Origin: Roseomonas alba
GTDB taxonomy: Bacteria; Pseudomonadota; Alphaproteobacteria; Acetobacterales; Acetobacteraceae
NCBI RefSeq assembly: GCF_019430885.1
Contig: NZ_JAHYBZ010000001.1
Location: 558,001 to 622,000 of the forward strand
DNA: 64,000 nucleotides
Direction of reading: 5' to 3'
Below the pieces are notes generated by a model. The model was not told the DNA's origin, did no database searches, and saw only the letters and a list, made by a program, of their open reading frames with translations. This document shows, in pieces, positions 23,813-33,258 of the stretch. How positions within the stretch are numbered: position 1 is the first letter of the stretch; each line of letters opens with the position of its first letter. Made by a program: the position numbers and the translations under genes.

Positions 23813-26800
23813 TTCACGCTCTCCGGTGCGGCGGCGCGCTCGGGCTCATAGGCATCCATCAGTGACTGCACCGTCTGTTCCGTCCGGTCTTCCAGAACGA
23901 CGCCGGCGATCCGGCCAGCGAGGATGGCGATGGTGAGGTCTTCGGTGACGCTCGCCAAGGGCACCTGTACGCCGAGCCGCCGTTCCAGCGCCATGCGCAA
24001 TTCGAGTCCGCCGAGGCTGTCCAGGCCAAGCCCCGCCACCGGGGCATCGGCACCGACTGCTTCGATGGGCAGCCGGAGGATGCGACCGATTTCCTCCTGC
24101 GCCAGACGGACCAGGCGGGCGCGGGCTTCGTCGGGCGGCAGCGCGCGGAGTTCGGCGCGGAGATCGGCCCCTTCCGCGCCGCCCTCGCGCGCGGCGCGCA
24201 CGGCGGCGTAGGCGGGCTCGGCGAGGATCGGCAGGCCTGCCGACAGCGTGCCCCAGGTGACGCGGGCGACATGCGCGACCGGCACGCCGGCGGCGAGAAT
24301 GGCAGGGAGCGTGGAGAGCGCCTCCTGCGCCGGCATGGGCGCGACGCCGGTGCGGCGTTCGAGCGTCTCGGCGGTGGCGGTGTCGCGGGCCAGGATGCCA
24401 GCATCCGCGATGGGACCCCAGCCGATGGCGAGCGCCGGCTTGCCCGCCGCGACCCGGCGCCGCGCGATGGCTTCCAGCGCGAGATTCGCCGCGACGTAGT
24501 TCGCCTGGCCGGGATTGCCGAAGGCCGTGGTGGCCGAGGAGAACAGCAGGAACAGGTGCAGCGGATCGTCGGCGGTCAGGCGGTCCAGCGCCTCGGCCGC
24601 GAGCAGCTTGGGGGCGAGCACCGTCGCGAATCGCGCCGCATCCATGGTCGTCGCGGCGCCATCGGCGAAGGCGGCGGCGGCGTGGACGATGCCGCGGATC
24701 GGCGGGCCTTCGCGGCGCAGCTTCTTCAGGAGCACCGCCAGCGCCGTGTCGTCGGCGGCATCGCAGGCTTCGATCCGGGCGCGCGCGCCGAGTGCCGCAA
24801 GGGTGCGCAGCGCGGCATCCGCCCCGGGCGTCGTCCCGCCGCGGCGCGAGACCAGCACGAGGTGCGCCGCACCCTCCGCGGCAAGCCATTTCGCGCATTC
24901 CAGCCCGAAGCCCTGCACGCCGCCCAGGACGAGATAGATCCCGTCCGCATCGGGCTTCCACGGTTCGGGGGCGGGGTCCGCAGTATCGGCGGGCGGGCGG
25001 ATCACCAGCTTGCCGATATGGGTGGAGGCCTGGAGGGTGCGGAAGGCGCTCTCGGTCTCCGCCGCCTCGAACACCGCATGGGGCAGGGGCAGCAGCGTGC
25101 CTTCGGCGAGGCGCGCGGCGATGTCGGCGAGCAGTGCGGCGGCAAGGTCGGGTTTGGCACGCGGCAGCGCATCGGCGTCGACCGCGAAGTAGGAGACGTT
25201 ACGGCGGAAGGGGCGCAGCGGTGCGCGGCGGTTCTCGACGAAGTCGCGCTTGCCGAGCTCGATGAACCGCCCGAAGGGCGCGACAAGGCCAAGCGAGCGT
25301 TCCATCGCCTCGCCGGCGAGCGAGTTCAGCACGACGTCGACGCCTTCCGGCCAGGCGGCGCGCAGCGCGTCGGCGAAGCCGGCATCGCGGCTGTCGAGCA
25401 CGAGATCAACGCCCGTCATGCGCAGGAAGGCGCGCTTCTCGGCGCTGCCTGCGGTGGCGGCGACCAGCGCGCCGGCGGCCTGGGCGATCTGGATGGCGGC
25501 GAGGCCCACGCCACCGGCGCCGCCATGGATCAGCACGCGCTCGCCGGGGCGGATGCGGGCCAGGGTCTCCAGGGCATAGGCCGCGGTGATGAAGGCGACG
25601 GGGATGGTCGCCGCGGCTTCGGGCGACAGGCCCGCCGGCAGCGGCGCCAGGGCTTCCGCGCGGGTCAGCGCGCGGGTACCGAAGGCCGAGGGCGCGAAGC
25701 CGAAGACCGCCTGGCCCGGCCGCAGCGCGACATCGGGGCCGACGGCCTCGACGATGCCTGCACCTTCCATGCCGAGGGTCGGGCCGGCGAAGCCGTCCAT
25801 CAGCGCGTCCTCGGGCAGCAGGCCCTGGGCCCACATCAAATCGCGGAAGTTCAAGCCGGCGGCCTGGAGGCGCAGGCGAACCTCGCCGGGGCCGGGCTCG
25901 GGCAGGTCGGGTAGCGGTGCCCAGGCGAGGCTGCCGATCTGTCCGGGCTGCCCGACGAGCAGCCGGCGTGCCCCGCCCGCTTCGCCAACAGGCAGGCCGG
26001 GGGACAGCAGCGGCGTCATCCGGCCCTGGGGCGTGACGATCACCTCCGGCGCGTCGCCGCCGAGTTCGGCGGCCAGCCGCCGCGCCGCGCGGTCCACCGG
26101 CAGGGCGGGATCGAGGCTGATCCGGCGCAGCTTCAGCTCCGGCATCTCATTCGCCAGCACCCGACCGAGGCCAGCGATGGCTGCGGCGCGCGCCGTGTCG
26201 CCGGCGCCGACCAGCGCGAAGCTTGCCGCCGATCCCATGGCGGCCTCGGCGAGGCGGGTCGCGGCGGCGAGGGTCGCACCCGCATCCGTTTCCGCGCGCA
26301 TCAGGGCGACAACCTGGGCGCCGCGCATGTCGCGCGGGCTCGGCGGCGTGACGAGGGGATGCCGCGCAACCGCGTGGCCTTCGCTGTGCAGCGCGGCTTC
26401 CAGCGCGGTGCCAAGCGGTTCCGCACCGGTCTCGACGCAGACCAGCACGCGGCGCGGCTTCGGCACCGCGGCGACGATCACCGACGGCGCGCGCGCGGCC
26501 AGCAGCAGCGCGGGCCAGGGCGCGGCGGACAGCGGCAGCGCGTCGGGGGATTCGAAGCCGGCCTGCGACAGTGCCGCGCGCCAGGCTTCGGCATCGGGCA
26601 GCGCGCCGTCGCCGCCATCCCACCAGGACGGGTCCTGCCCGCAGGCAAAATCCCACAGCCGCCCCGGCGCGGGTTCGGCAAGCAGCAGCAGCCCGCCCGG
26701 CACGCAGGCATTGCGCAGCGCGGCCGCGAGCTTCGTTCCCGATCGCCCGCACGCCCCGGCGGCGAGGCCGATGACGAGGTCCGCCGGTTCCACCGCGCCC

Positions 26801-29800
26801 GTCCCGGCGAGTGGATCCCAGCCAGTCCAGGCGAAGGCGATACCCTCGACGGCGGGGGGCGCCGCGCCGGCGCGGGCTTCCCCGGCGGCGCGGTATTCGA
26901 CGCGGCGGCCGGAAGTGGCGAGGGCCGCCACGGCATGGCGCGTCAGCGGCCCGCCGCCCGACAGGTCGAGCACCCGCAGCGCGCGGCCTTCCGGCCAGGC
27001 GGCGGCGAGCGAGGCGATCGCCGTTTCCATCACCGCGGCGATGCGCGCGAAGGCGCCGGCTTCGGGCGGCGGCGGCGCGGCGGCGGCAGCTTCGCCGGCC
27101 AGTGCCGTGGGCAAGGTCTCCGCGGCGCGCGCCAGCCATGCCATGTCGAGCGCGAGACGGGGCTGTTCGGCCAGCACCGCGCGCCAGATCTCCTGCGCCG
27201 GCGGCAGCGGCTGGTCCTCGGCGAGGCGCCAGCCGGCGCCGTTCTCCTCGGCGAAGCCGCCTTCGGCGAGGGCTTGCCAAAGCGCCCGGCGATAGGGGGT
27301 GGCGAGCGGCGGCGCGGCCGGCAGGGCGGCGATGGCCGCGGCGGCGGCGAAGCCTTCCAGCAGCAGCGCGGCCTCGGTCATGTCGGCCGCGGCATCGGCG
27401 GCGCGGGCGGCCTCCAGCGCGGCCTCGGCATCGAGCGGCGCCGGGGCGGGCGGCAAGGGGGGCGCGGGCAGCGGTTCGAGGCGGAAGGCGCTGTCGGCGA
27501 TGTCGTTGCGGCCGGGCAGGCGGATGCGCTGGAGCCAGACATCGTCGGCGATGGCGACGACCGCCTCGGCCGCGTCGCGCAGCACCAGGTCGGCGGCGAC
27601 GAAGCGCTCGCCACGGCGGGTCAGGGCGACCTCGGCGCTGGCGGGGGGTTCCGCGCCGCGACGGGCGGACAGGCGGCCGATGCGCACCGGGACCAGCGAT
27701 TGCCCCTCCGCGCGCACCTGCGCCGAGAGCAGCGCGATCAGCCCTTGCAGCGCACCGTCCAGCAGGACGGGGTGCAGGATGAAGCCCTCGGCCGGCGGGG
27801 CGGTGTCGGGCAAGCGCAGGGTGACGCGCGCGCGCGCCTCGGCATCATTGGCCAGGACGGATTGCACGGGGCGGAAGGCGGGGCCGTAGTCGAGGCCGCT
27901 GCGTGCGGCGAGCGCGACCACCTCGGCGCCCGTCACGCGGCGCGTGCCGCCGGCGGGTGGCACGGCAGCGGCGGGAAGGCGCGGCAGGACGGCGATGCGC
28001 GCCCGGGCGGAGAGGCTCCAGGGCTCCTCGGCGAGGCGCCGGCGGCTCTCGAGGACGAAGCCGCCTTCCTCTTCGGTCACCACGCGGACCTCCCGCGTGC
28101 GGTCGGGTTCGAGCGGCAGGGGACGCAGGATGACGAGGTCGGAGACCTCGACCACCTCGGCCTCCGGATGGCGCGCGGCGGCGGCGGCGAGGGCCATCTC
28201 GGCCATGCCGGCGGCGGGCAGCACAGCCTCGCCGAGCAGCTTGTGGTCGGCGAGCCAGGGATGCAGCTCGGTGTCGAGCCAGGTGGTCCAGGCCCGCGCA
28301 TCCTCGCCCTGGCGAATGCCGAGCAGGGGATGGTCGCGGCGCGGCAGGGTCAGAGCCGCGCCCTCGGTGGTGCGGGGGAACCAGGTCGGGCTGCGGGCGA
28401 AGGGGGTGCGGGGCAGGGCGCGTTCGGCCGGGCCAGTGAAGGCGGGGCCCTCGCGCGGGTCGGCGCCGCGGGCGATGGCGCGGTCGGCGATGGCGGGGAA
28501 GGGGTCGCCGGCGCCGTCGCGCCGCGTCAGCGTGGCGAGCACGGCCGCACCCTCGGTGCCCTCGCGCAGGCTTTCGCGCAGGTAGGATTGCAGTACGGCC
28601 GCCGGGCCGATTTCGAGGAAGAGCCGCGCGCCGGCCTCGGCCGCGGCATGGACGGCTTCGCGGAAGCGCACCGGCTCGCGCAGGTTGCGCCACCAATAGG
28701 CGGCGATGGCGTCTTCGCCCCCAATCACGGAGCCGGTCACCGAGGAGACCATGGGCAGGGCGCCGGCCTGCGGCGCCAGTGCGGCGAGATCGGCCAGCAG
28801 CCCATCGCGCACCGGGTCCATCGTCGCCGCATGGAAGGCGTAGTCGAGGTCGAGCGTCACGGCCGAGACCCGCGCCTGTTCCGCCGCGGCGCAGAGCCGC
28901 GCGATGGCCTCGGCCGGGCCGGCCACGGTGATGGCGGACGGGCCGTTGATGGCGGCGACGTCCAGCCCCGGCCCGTTCGCCTCCAGCAGTGGGGCGGCGG
29001 CTTCGGCCGAGGCACCGATCGCGGCCATGCGGCCGGTCCCGCGCGTCATGTGCTGGTGGCGCGACCGTGCGACGATCAGCCGCGCGGCCTGGTCGAGCGG
29101 CAGGATACCGGCGCACCAGGCGGCGGCGACCTCGCCCACCGAATGGCCGAGCACGAGCGCCGGCCGGATGCCCTGTACCGCCAGCGCGCCGACCACGCCA
29201 ACCTGCACGGCGAAGAGCAGCGGCTGGGCGATGTCGGTGCCGGCCAGCATCGCCGCCGGCACGCCGCGCTTCAGCAGCGTCAGCGGCGACCAGCCGAGCA
29301 GCGGGGCGAGCGCTGCATCGGCCTGCTTCACGGCGTTGCGGAAGGCGGCGTTGCTGCGCAGTGCCTCCTTCGCCATGCCGGCATGCTGGGCGCCGTTGCC
29401 GGAGAAGACGAAGGCCGTGCTGCCGCGCACCGCCTGGCCCTGCGCAGCGGCGTCGCGGTTGCCCTGGGTCCAGGCGTCCAGGGCCTCGCTGAGCGCATCG
29501 CCATCCGCGCCCCGCAGCACCAATCGATGGGCTGCCAGATCACGATGCCGTGCGACGCCGCGCGCGAGGGCCGCGCCATCCGCCCCAGGCAGCCTGCCGC
29601 GCCAGGTTTCGACCAGCAGGCCGAGCGCGGCTTCGGAATGCGCCGAGAGCACCAGCGGCGGCACGCCGCGCGGCCGGCCTGCGGGTTGCGGCTTCGTGGC
29701 CGGTGCGCGGCCGAGCAGCACCGTCGCATTCGTGCCGCCGAAGCCGAAGGAATTCACTCCGACCACGGCATCCGCGCGCGGCGAGACCGGCGTCGCCGCC

Positions 29801-31029
29801 GTCGGCACGGCGATGTTCCAGCCGGCGAAATCGATCTCGGGATTGGGGTCGCCGAAGTGCAGCGAGGGCGGGACGATACCCTTCTCCAGCACCAGCATCG
29901 CCTTGAGCAGGCCGGCCATGCCGGAGCCGGCTTCGAGATGCCCGATATTGGTCTTCACCGACCCGATCGGCAGCGGTGCATCACGATGCTGCGCGATGGT
30001 GGTTCCGATGGCCCAGCTCTCGGCCGGGTCGCCGACGCGGGTGCCGGTGCCATGCGCCTCGAAAGCGACGAAGCGGTCCGGCGCGATGCCGGCGCGCGCG
30101 ACGACGCGGCCCATCAGGGCAGCCTGGGCGCTGCGGTTCGGCAGCGACAGGCCGATGGTGCGCCCGGCGGCGTTGACGCCGGACCCGAGCAGCACCGCGC
30201 GGATCGGGTCGCCGGCGGCGATAGCGTCGTCCAGGCGCTTGAGGATCACCACGCCCGCGCCCTCGGCGCGCACATAGCCGTCCGCGGACGCGTCGAAGGC
30301 GCGGCAGCGCCCGGTCGGCGAGAGCATCCCCGCGCGCGAGAAGCCGATGAAGGAATAGGGCGAGAGCAGCATGTTCACCCCGCCCACCACCGCGGCTTCC
30401 AGATCGGGCTGGTCGGCGAGGGCGAGGGCGGCGTGGTGCAGCGCCACCAGGGAGGAGGAGCAGGCCGTGTCGATGGTCTGCGCCGGCCCGCGCAGGTCGA
30501 AGACGTTGCCGATCCGGTTCGCCAGGATCGACAGCGCGTTGCCGGTCATGAAGAAGCGGTCGCCGGCCGAGGGATCCTCCAGCCGCAGCTCCGCATAGTC
30601 GGTCGAGGAACCGCCCGCATAAACGGCGATGTGCCGCCCCGCGAGGCGTTCGGCGGGCCAGCCGGCATCCTCGAAGGCTTCGGCGGCGACTTCCAGCAGC
30701 AGGCGCTGCTGCGGGTCCATCTCGGCGGCTTCGCGTGGGGACAGGCCGAAGGCGGGCGCGTCGAAGCCGGCCGCATCGCCGATCGTCCCGGCCGCGAAGG
30801 TATAGGCCCGGCCGGGCTCGGATTTGCGCGGATGGCCCCAGCGCGCCTGGTCGAAGCGGTCGGCCGGCACGGTGGTAACGGCGTCCCGGCCCTCGGCGAG
30901 CAGCGACCAGAAGGCGTCGAGGTCCGGCGCGCCGGGCAGGCGGCAGGCAGCGCCGATGATCGCGATGCCGCCGGAGGGGCGGGACGTGCGGGCCGACAGG
31001 ATGGGGCGCCTCGAACCGGGTGTCGTCAT
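23809..31029 (-). CDS. Type I highly reducing polyketide/fatty-acid synthase (RkpA-like), KS-AT-DH-(MT)-ER-KR-ACP
   Basis: 2406 residues with one complete reducing module. KS at about 20-440: DTACSSSL near 188, EAHGTGTRVGDP near 325, NIGHLEAGSG near 362. AT at about 540-830: GHSVGE near 626. DH at about 900-1150: HKLLGEAVLP near 930 and the DGALQGL helix. A middle region (about 1330-1620) has a degraded methyltransferase-like VLDLSGGGPL and a structural KR half. ER at about 1650-1960: GGAGGVGLAAIQIA near 1838. KR at about 1990-2230: GGVQGFGLECA, and NYVAANLALEA near 2180. ACP at about 2310-2385: LGLDSLGG, serine near 2337. There is no thioesterase, so the chain should leave through the coupled oxoamine synthase. 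ATG 31029 is 40 bases after the glycosyltransferase stop. Confidence 0.93.
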   Translation of the reverse strand: MTTPGSRRPILSARTSRPSGGIAIIGAACRLPGAPDLDAFWSLLAEGRDAVTTVPADRFDQARWGHPRKSEPGRAYTFAAGTIGDAAGFDAPAFGLSPREAAEMDPQQRLLLEVAAEAFEDAGWPAERLAGRHIAVYAGGSSTDYAELRLEDPSAGDRFFMTGNALSILANRIGNVFDLRGPAQTIDTACSSSLVALHHAALALADQPDLEAAVVGGVNMLLSPYSFIGFSRAGMLSPTGRCRAFDASADGYVRAEGAGVVILKRLDDAIAAGDPIRAVLLGSGVNAAGRTIGLSLPNRSAQAALMGRVVARAGIAPDRFVAFEAHGTGTRVGDPAESWAIGTTIAQHRDAPLPIGSVKTNIGHLEAGSGMAGLLKAMLVLEKGIVPPSLHFGDPNPEIDFAGWNIAVPTAATPVSPRADAVVGVNSFGFGGTNATVLLGRAPATKPQPAGRPRGVPPLVLSAHSEAALGLLVETWRGRLPGADGAALARGVARHRDLAAHRLVLRGADGDALSEALDAWTQGNRDAAAQGQAVRGSTAFVFSGNGAQHAGMAKEALRSNAAFRNAVKQADAALAPLLGWSPLTLLKRGVPAAMLAGTDIAQPLLFAVQVGVVGALAVQGIRPALVLGHSVGEVAAAWCAGILPLDQAARLIVARSRHQHMTRGTGRMAAIGASAEAAAPLLEANGPGLDVAAINGPSAITVAGPAEAIARLCAAAEQARVSAVTLDLDYAFHAATMDPVRDGLLADLAALAPQAGALPMVSSVTGSVIGGEDAIAAYWWRNLREPVRFREAVHAAAEAGARLFLEIGPAAVLQSYLRESLREGTEGAAVLATLTRRDGAGDPFPAIADRAIARGADPREGPAFTGPAERALPRTPFARSPTWFPRTTEGAALTLPRRDHPLLGIRQGEDARAWTTWLDTELHPWLADHKLLGEAVLPAAGMAEMALAAAAARHPEAEVVEVSDLVILRPLPLEPDRTREVRVVTEEEGGFVLESRRRLAEEPWSLSARARIAVLPRLPAAAVPPAGGTRRVTGAEVVALAARSGLDYGPAFRPVQSVLANDAEARARVTLRLPDTAPPAEGFILHPVLLDGALQGLIALLSAQVRAEGQSLVPVRIGRLSARRGAEPPASAEVALTRRGERFVAADLVLRDAAEAVVAIADDVWLQRIRLPGRNDIADSAFRLEPLPAPPLPPAPAPLDAEAALEAARAADAAADMTEAALLLEGFAAAAAIAALPAAPPLATPYRRALWQALAEGGFAEENGAGWRLAEDQPLPPAQEIWRAVLAEQPRLALDMAWLARAAETLPTALAGEAAAAAPPPPEAGAFARIAAVMETAIASLAAAWPEGRALRVLDLSGGGPLTRHAVAALATSGRRVEYRAAGEARAGAAPPAVEGIAFAWTGWDPLAGTGAVEPADLVIGLAAGACGRSGTKLAAALRNACVPGGLLLLAEPAPGRLWDFACGQDPSWWDGGDGALPDAEAWRAALSQAGFESPDALPLSAAPWPALLLAARAPSVIVAAVPKPRRVLVCVETGAEPLGTALEAALHSEGHAVARHPLVTPPSPRDMRGAQVVALMRAETDAGATLAAATRLAEAAMGSAASFALVGAGDTARAAAIAGLGRVLANEMPELKLRRISLDPALPVDRAARRLAAELGGDAPEVIVTPQGRMTPLLSPGLPVGEAGGARRLLVGQPGQIGSLAWAPLPDLPEPGPGEVRLRLQAAGLNFRDLMWAQGLLPEDALMDGFAGPTLGMEGAGIVEAVGPDVALRPGQAVFGFAPSAFGTRALTRAEALAPLPAGLSPEAAATIPVAFITAAYALETLARIRPGERVLIHGGAGGVGLAAIQIAQAAGALVAATAGSAEKRAFLRMTGVDLVLDSRDAGFADALRAAWPEGVDVVLNSLAGEAMERSLGLVAPFGRFIELGKRDFVENRRAPLRPFRRNVSYFAVDADALPRAKPDLAAALLADIAARLAEGTLLPLPHAVFEAAETESAFRTLQASTHIGKLVIRPPADTADPAPEPWKPDADGIYLVLGGVQGFGLECAKWLAAEGAAHLVLVSRRGGTTPGADAALRTLAALGARARIEACDAADDTALAVLLKKLRREGPPIRGIVHAAAAFADGAATTMDAARFATVLAPKLLAAEALDRLTADDPLHLFLLFSSATTAFGNPGQANYVAANLALEAIARRRVAAGKPALAIGWGPIADAGILARDTATAETLERRTGVAPMPAQEALSTLPAILAAGVPVAHVARVTWGTLSAGLPILAEPAYAAVRAAREGGAEGADLRAELRALPPDEARARLVRLAQEEIGRILRLPIEAVGADAPVAGLGLDSLGGLELRMALERRLGVQVPLASVTEDLTIAILAGRIAGVVLEDRTEQTVQSLMDAYEPERAAAPESVK

Positions 31030-31069
31030 CCGCGCGGCAGACCCTGCCCGGGGCAGCGGGCCGGGCGGA

Positions 31070-32380
31070 TCATCGCAACACCAGGGGGCGCGCCGCGACG
31101 GGATCGGGCGTCGGCATGACTGCGCCTGGGCGGCGCGAGGGAGCCAGCGGCAAGGTCGCTGCGTGATGCGTGGCGACCTCGTCGAGAAGCCGATCCACCG
31201 CCTCGAAGTGGCAGGGCCAGTCGGGCGCGGACCAGCCTCGCATGCGGGCCTGCTGCGCGGCCCGCGCGCGGCTGTCCGGCGTGGCGTAGTCGAGCACCAT
31301 CCGCCGCCATCCGGCCCCGTCCAGCGGGTCGAGATATTCCGGCACGTCGCCGCCAACCTCGCGCAGCGCCGGCAGGTCGGAGCAGATGGCCGGCGCGCCG
31401 ACGGCCAGGGCCTCGGCCAGCGGCAGCCCGTAGCCCTCGGCGAAGGAGGGGAAGAGCAGGGCCCGGCTGCCGGCGAGCAGCCCGGCGACGGCCGGGTCGG
31501 CGAGCGACCCCGCCTCGCTGACCAGCCCGCGCAGCAGCGTGCAGCGTTCGAGCAGGTCGAGGACGTTCTCGTTTTCCCAGCCGCGGCGACCGACCAGAAC
31601 GAGGCGCGGCGCGGCCGGTCCCCATTTCTCGGCGAAGTCGCGCCAGAGATGGAGCAGCAGCAAATGATTCTTGCGCGGCTCGATGGTGCCGATGGAGACG
31701 AAATAGGGACCATCCGGCTGCACGGCCCGATCGGGCACCGGCATGGGCATATCGATGCCGAGCGGCGCGACCACCACGGCGGGCGGATTGGCCTGGCGGA
31801 CCAGATGCGGCTGCAGCACCGCCGCCGTCGCCGCGGAATTGACGATGATGCCGGAGGCGAGAGACGCGACCGTCTCCAGCCGCCGCAGATGCTGCATGGC
31901 CACGCCCGGGCGCGCGTATTCCGGATGCGTCGCCGGGATCAGGTCATGCACCAGCGGGATGAAGGCCGCACCCTGGTCGCGCAATGCCGCGATGGGTTCG
32001 GCCTTTTCCATGAGGCGGTGGGAGACGAGCAGGAACAGCGTTCGGCGCTCCCGCGCCATGATCTGGGCCAGCCGGCTGCGGCCGCGGCCGATGGTGGCCT
32101 GCATGAGCGCCTTTCGGCCCAGCCGGAACGCGGCCTGCCGCGTGGCCTCTGCCTTCGGGCCGCCGGTCCAGCCATGGGTGAGCAGGGCCGCGAAATCCGC
32201 AACCAGCCCATGCGGCAGGGCGGCATATCCGCCCCAGGGGCCGCGGGCACAGAAGGTCACCTCGGCCGGCCCGCGCGCGAGCCATTGCGCCGCATAGGCA
32301 GCCTCGACACGATCGATCCCCGAGGGCGCCCGGCGGCGGCCACATGCCAGGAACCGGGACACGTCCAGAATTACGTGCAC
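31070..32380 (-). CDS. GT4-family glycosyltransferase
   Basis: 436 residues. The start HVILDVSRFLACGRRRAPSG is the usual beginning of a GT4 subfamily common in capsule and O-antigen loci. The donor-binding Rossmann domain has SIGTIEPRKNHLLLLHLW near 225 and the E-x7-E motif in EGYGLPLAEALAVGAP near 322. GTG 32380 is chosen because it begins this conserved segment; an in-frame ATG at 32467 would add an unconserved 29-residue leader. It is first in a probable operon with the polyketide synthase and oxoamine synthase and may glycosylate the lipid or add a polymer residue. Confidence 0.85.
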   Translation of the reverse strand: MHVILDVSRFLACGRRRAPSGIDRVEAAYAAQWLARGPAEVTFCARGPWGGYAALPHGLVADFAALLTHGWTGGPKAEATRQAAFRLGRKALMQATIGRGRSRLAQIMARERRTLFLLVSHRLMEKAEPIAALRDQGAAFIPLVHDLIPATHPEYARPGVAMQHLRRLETVASLASGIIVNSAATAAVLQPHLVRQANPPAVVVAPLGIDMPMPVPDRAVQPDGPYFVSIGTIEPRKNHLLLLHLWRDFAEKWGPAAPRLVLVGRRGWENENVLDLLERCTLLRGLVSEAGSLADPAVAGLLAGSRALLFPSFAEGYGLPLAEALAVGAPAICSDLPALREVGGDVPEYLDPLDGAGWRRMVLDYATPDSRARAAQQARMRGWSAPDWPCHFEAVDRLLDEVATHHAATLPLAPSRRPGAVMPTPDPVAARPLVLR

Positions 32381-32685
32381 GGCACCACCATTTTCTGTCG
32401 GCCACTCCGGCCGCACCCCAAGCCACCCCTGGCGGAGCGAACGGAGCGTTCGATCGAGACACGGCATCCTTCTTGGTCGGGATACGCGTGGCGCAGTGAC
32501 GTTTCGCCCGCCGCGGTTGTTACCACAAGCCTAATCCTTCGGCAGGGCCAGCCGTCAACACTCATGGTTGAGGTCCCAAACTTTCTCCCGGTCCAGTAGC
32601 GGGGCCGTCCACTCGCTTGCCTCATGCCGGCGGCTGTGCACATTTCGCGCCAGCACCGAGGCAGGACGGGCAGGAAGCGGGCGGC
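32381..32685. other. Divergent intergenic region
   Basis: About 305 bases between the glycosyltransferase (minus) and the thioesterase (plus). The AT-richer stretch at 32510-32590 contains the promoter-like pair noted separately. I see no gene or repeat. Confidence 0.45.
32530..32558 (-). promoter_or_regulatory. Candidate promoter of the glycosyltransferase-synthase operon
   Basis: On the minus strand TTGACG (32558-32553) is followed after 17 bases by ATTAGG (32535-32530). The -35 is close to consensus, the -10 is weak. It would give a leader of about 145 bases before the GTG at 32380. Confidence 0.3.
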
Positions 32686-33114
32686 ATGAGCATCTGGCGT
32701 CGTCCGGTGGAGCCGGCCGAAATAGAGCAGCGCTTCGCGGGCAGCCTGCCCGGCCTGTTCGGCATTCGTATCCTGGAAATCGGCCCCGACTTCATTCGTG
32801 CCGACATGCCGGTCGACGACCGCCACGTCCAGCCCTTCGGAATCCTGCATGGGGGTGCCTCGGTGGTGCTGGCCGAAACCCTGGGCAGCGTCGCGAGTCA
32901 GTTGACGCTGCCCGAGGACCGCCGCGCCGTGGGGCTCGAGATCAATGCGAATCACGTGGCGGCCGTGCCGAAGGGCGACACTGTGACGGCGCTCTGCCGG
33001 CCCCTGCATCTCGGCCGCACCACCCAGGTCTGGCAGACGGAGATCCATCGGGCGGACGGGCGGCTCGCCTGCGTCTCCCGCCTGACCACGGCGGTGGTGG
33101 AAGCCCGCGGCTGA
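32686..33114 (+). CDS. PaaI/YbdB-type hotdog thioesterase
   Basis: 142 residues with a single hotdog domain: the catalytic loop HVQPFGILHGGASVVLAETL at about 47-66 has the HGG followed by an acidic residue, as in PaaI, EntH and DHNA-CoA thioesterases, and GLEINANHVAAVPKGD is the conserved central strand. It hydrolyses an acyl-CoA or acyl-carrier thioester; the substrate cannot be told. ATG 32686 has GGAAG 10 bases before it. It stands alone, divergent from the synthase operon. Confidence 0.88.
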   Translation: MSIWRRPVEPAEIEQRFAGSLPGLFGIRILEIGPDFIRADMPVDDRHVQPFGILHGGASVVLAETLGSVASQLTLPEDRRAVGLEINANHVAAVPKGDTVTALCRPLHLGRTTQVWQTEIHRADGRLACVSRLTTAVVEARG

Positions 33115-33258
33115 GAGGCGATTCGGAGCTGCGCTGCGGGACGCATCGCGGGACAGGCCACGACCGCCCCGTTGCCGCGCGGATGCAGCGCCGATAGCCT
33201 GCGCGCCGGAAACGCAGAACGTCGCCGGCCCTCCGCTTCTTCCGAGGAGACCCTGCGC

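Noticed and set aside
23846-31119. Plus-strand frames of up to 1586 codons opposite the polyketide synthase
   Set aside because: They are antisense shadows; the minus strand has an unbroken series of catalytic motifs.
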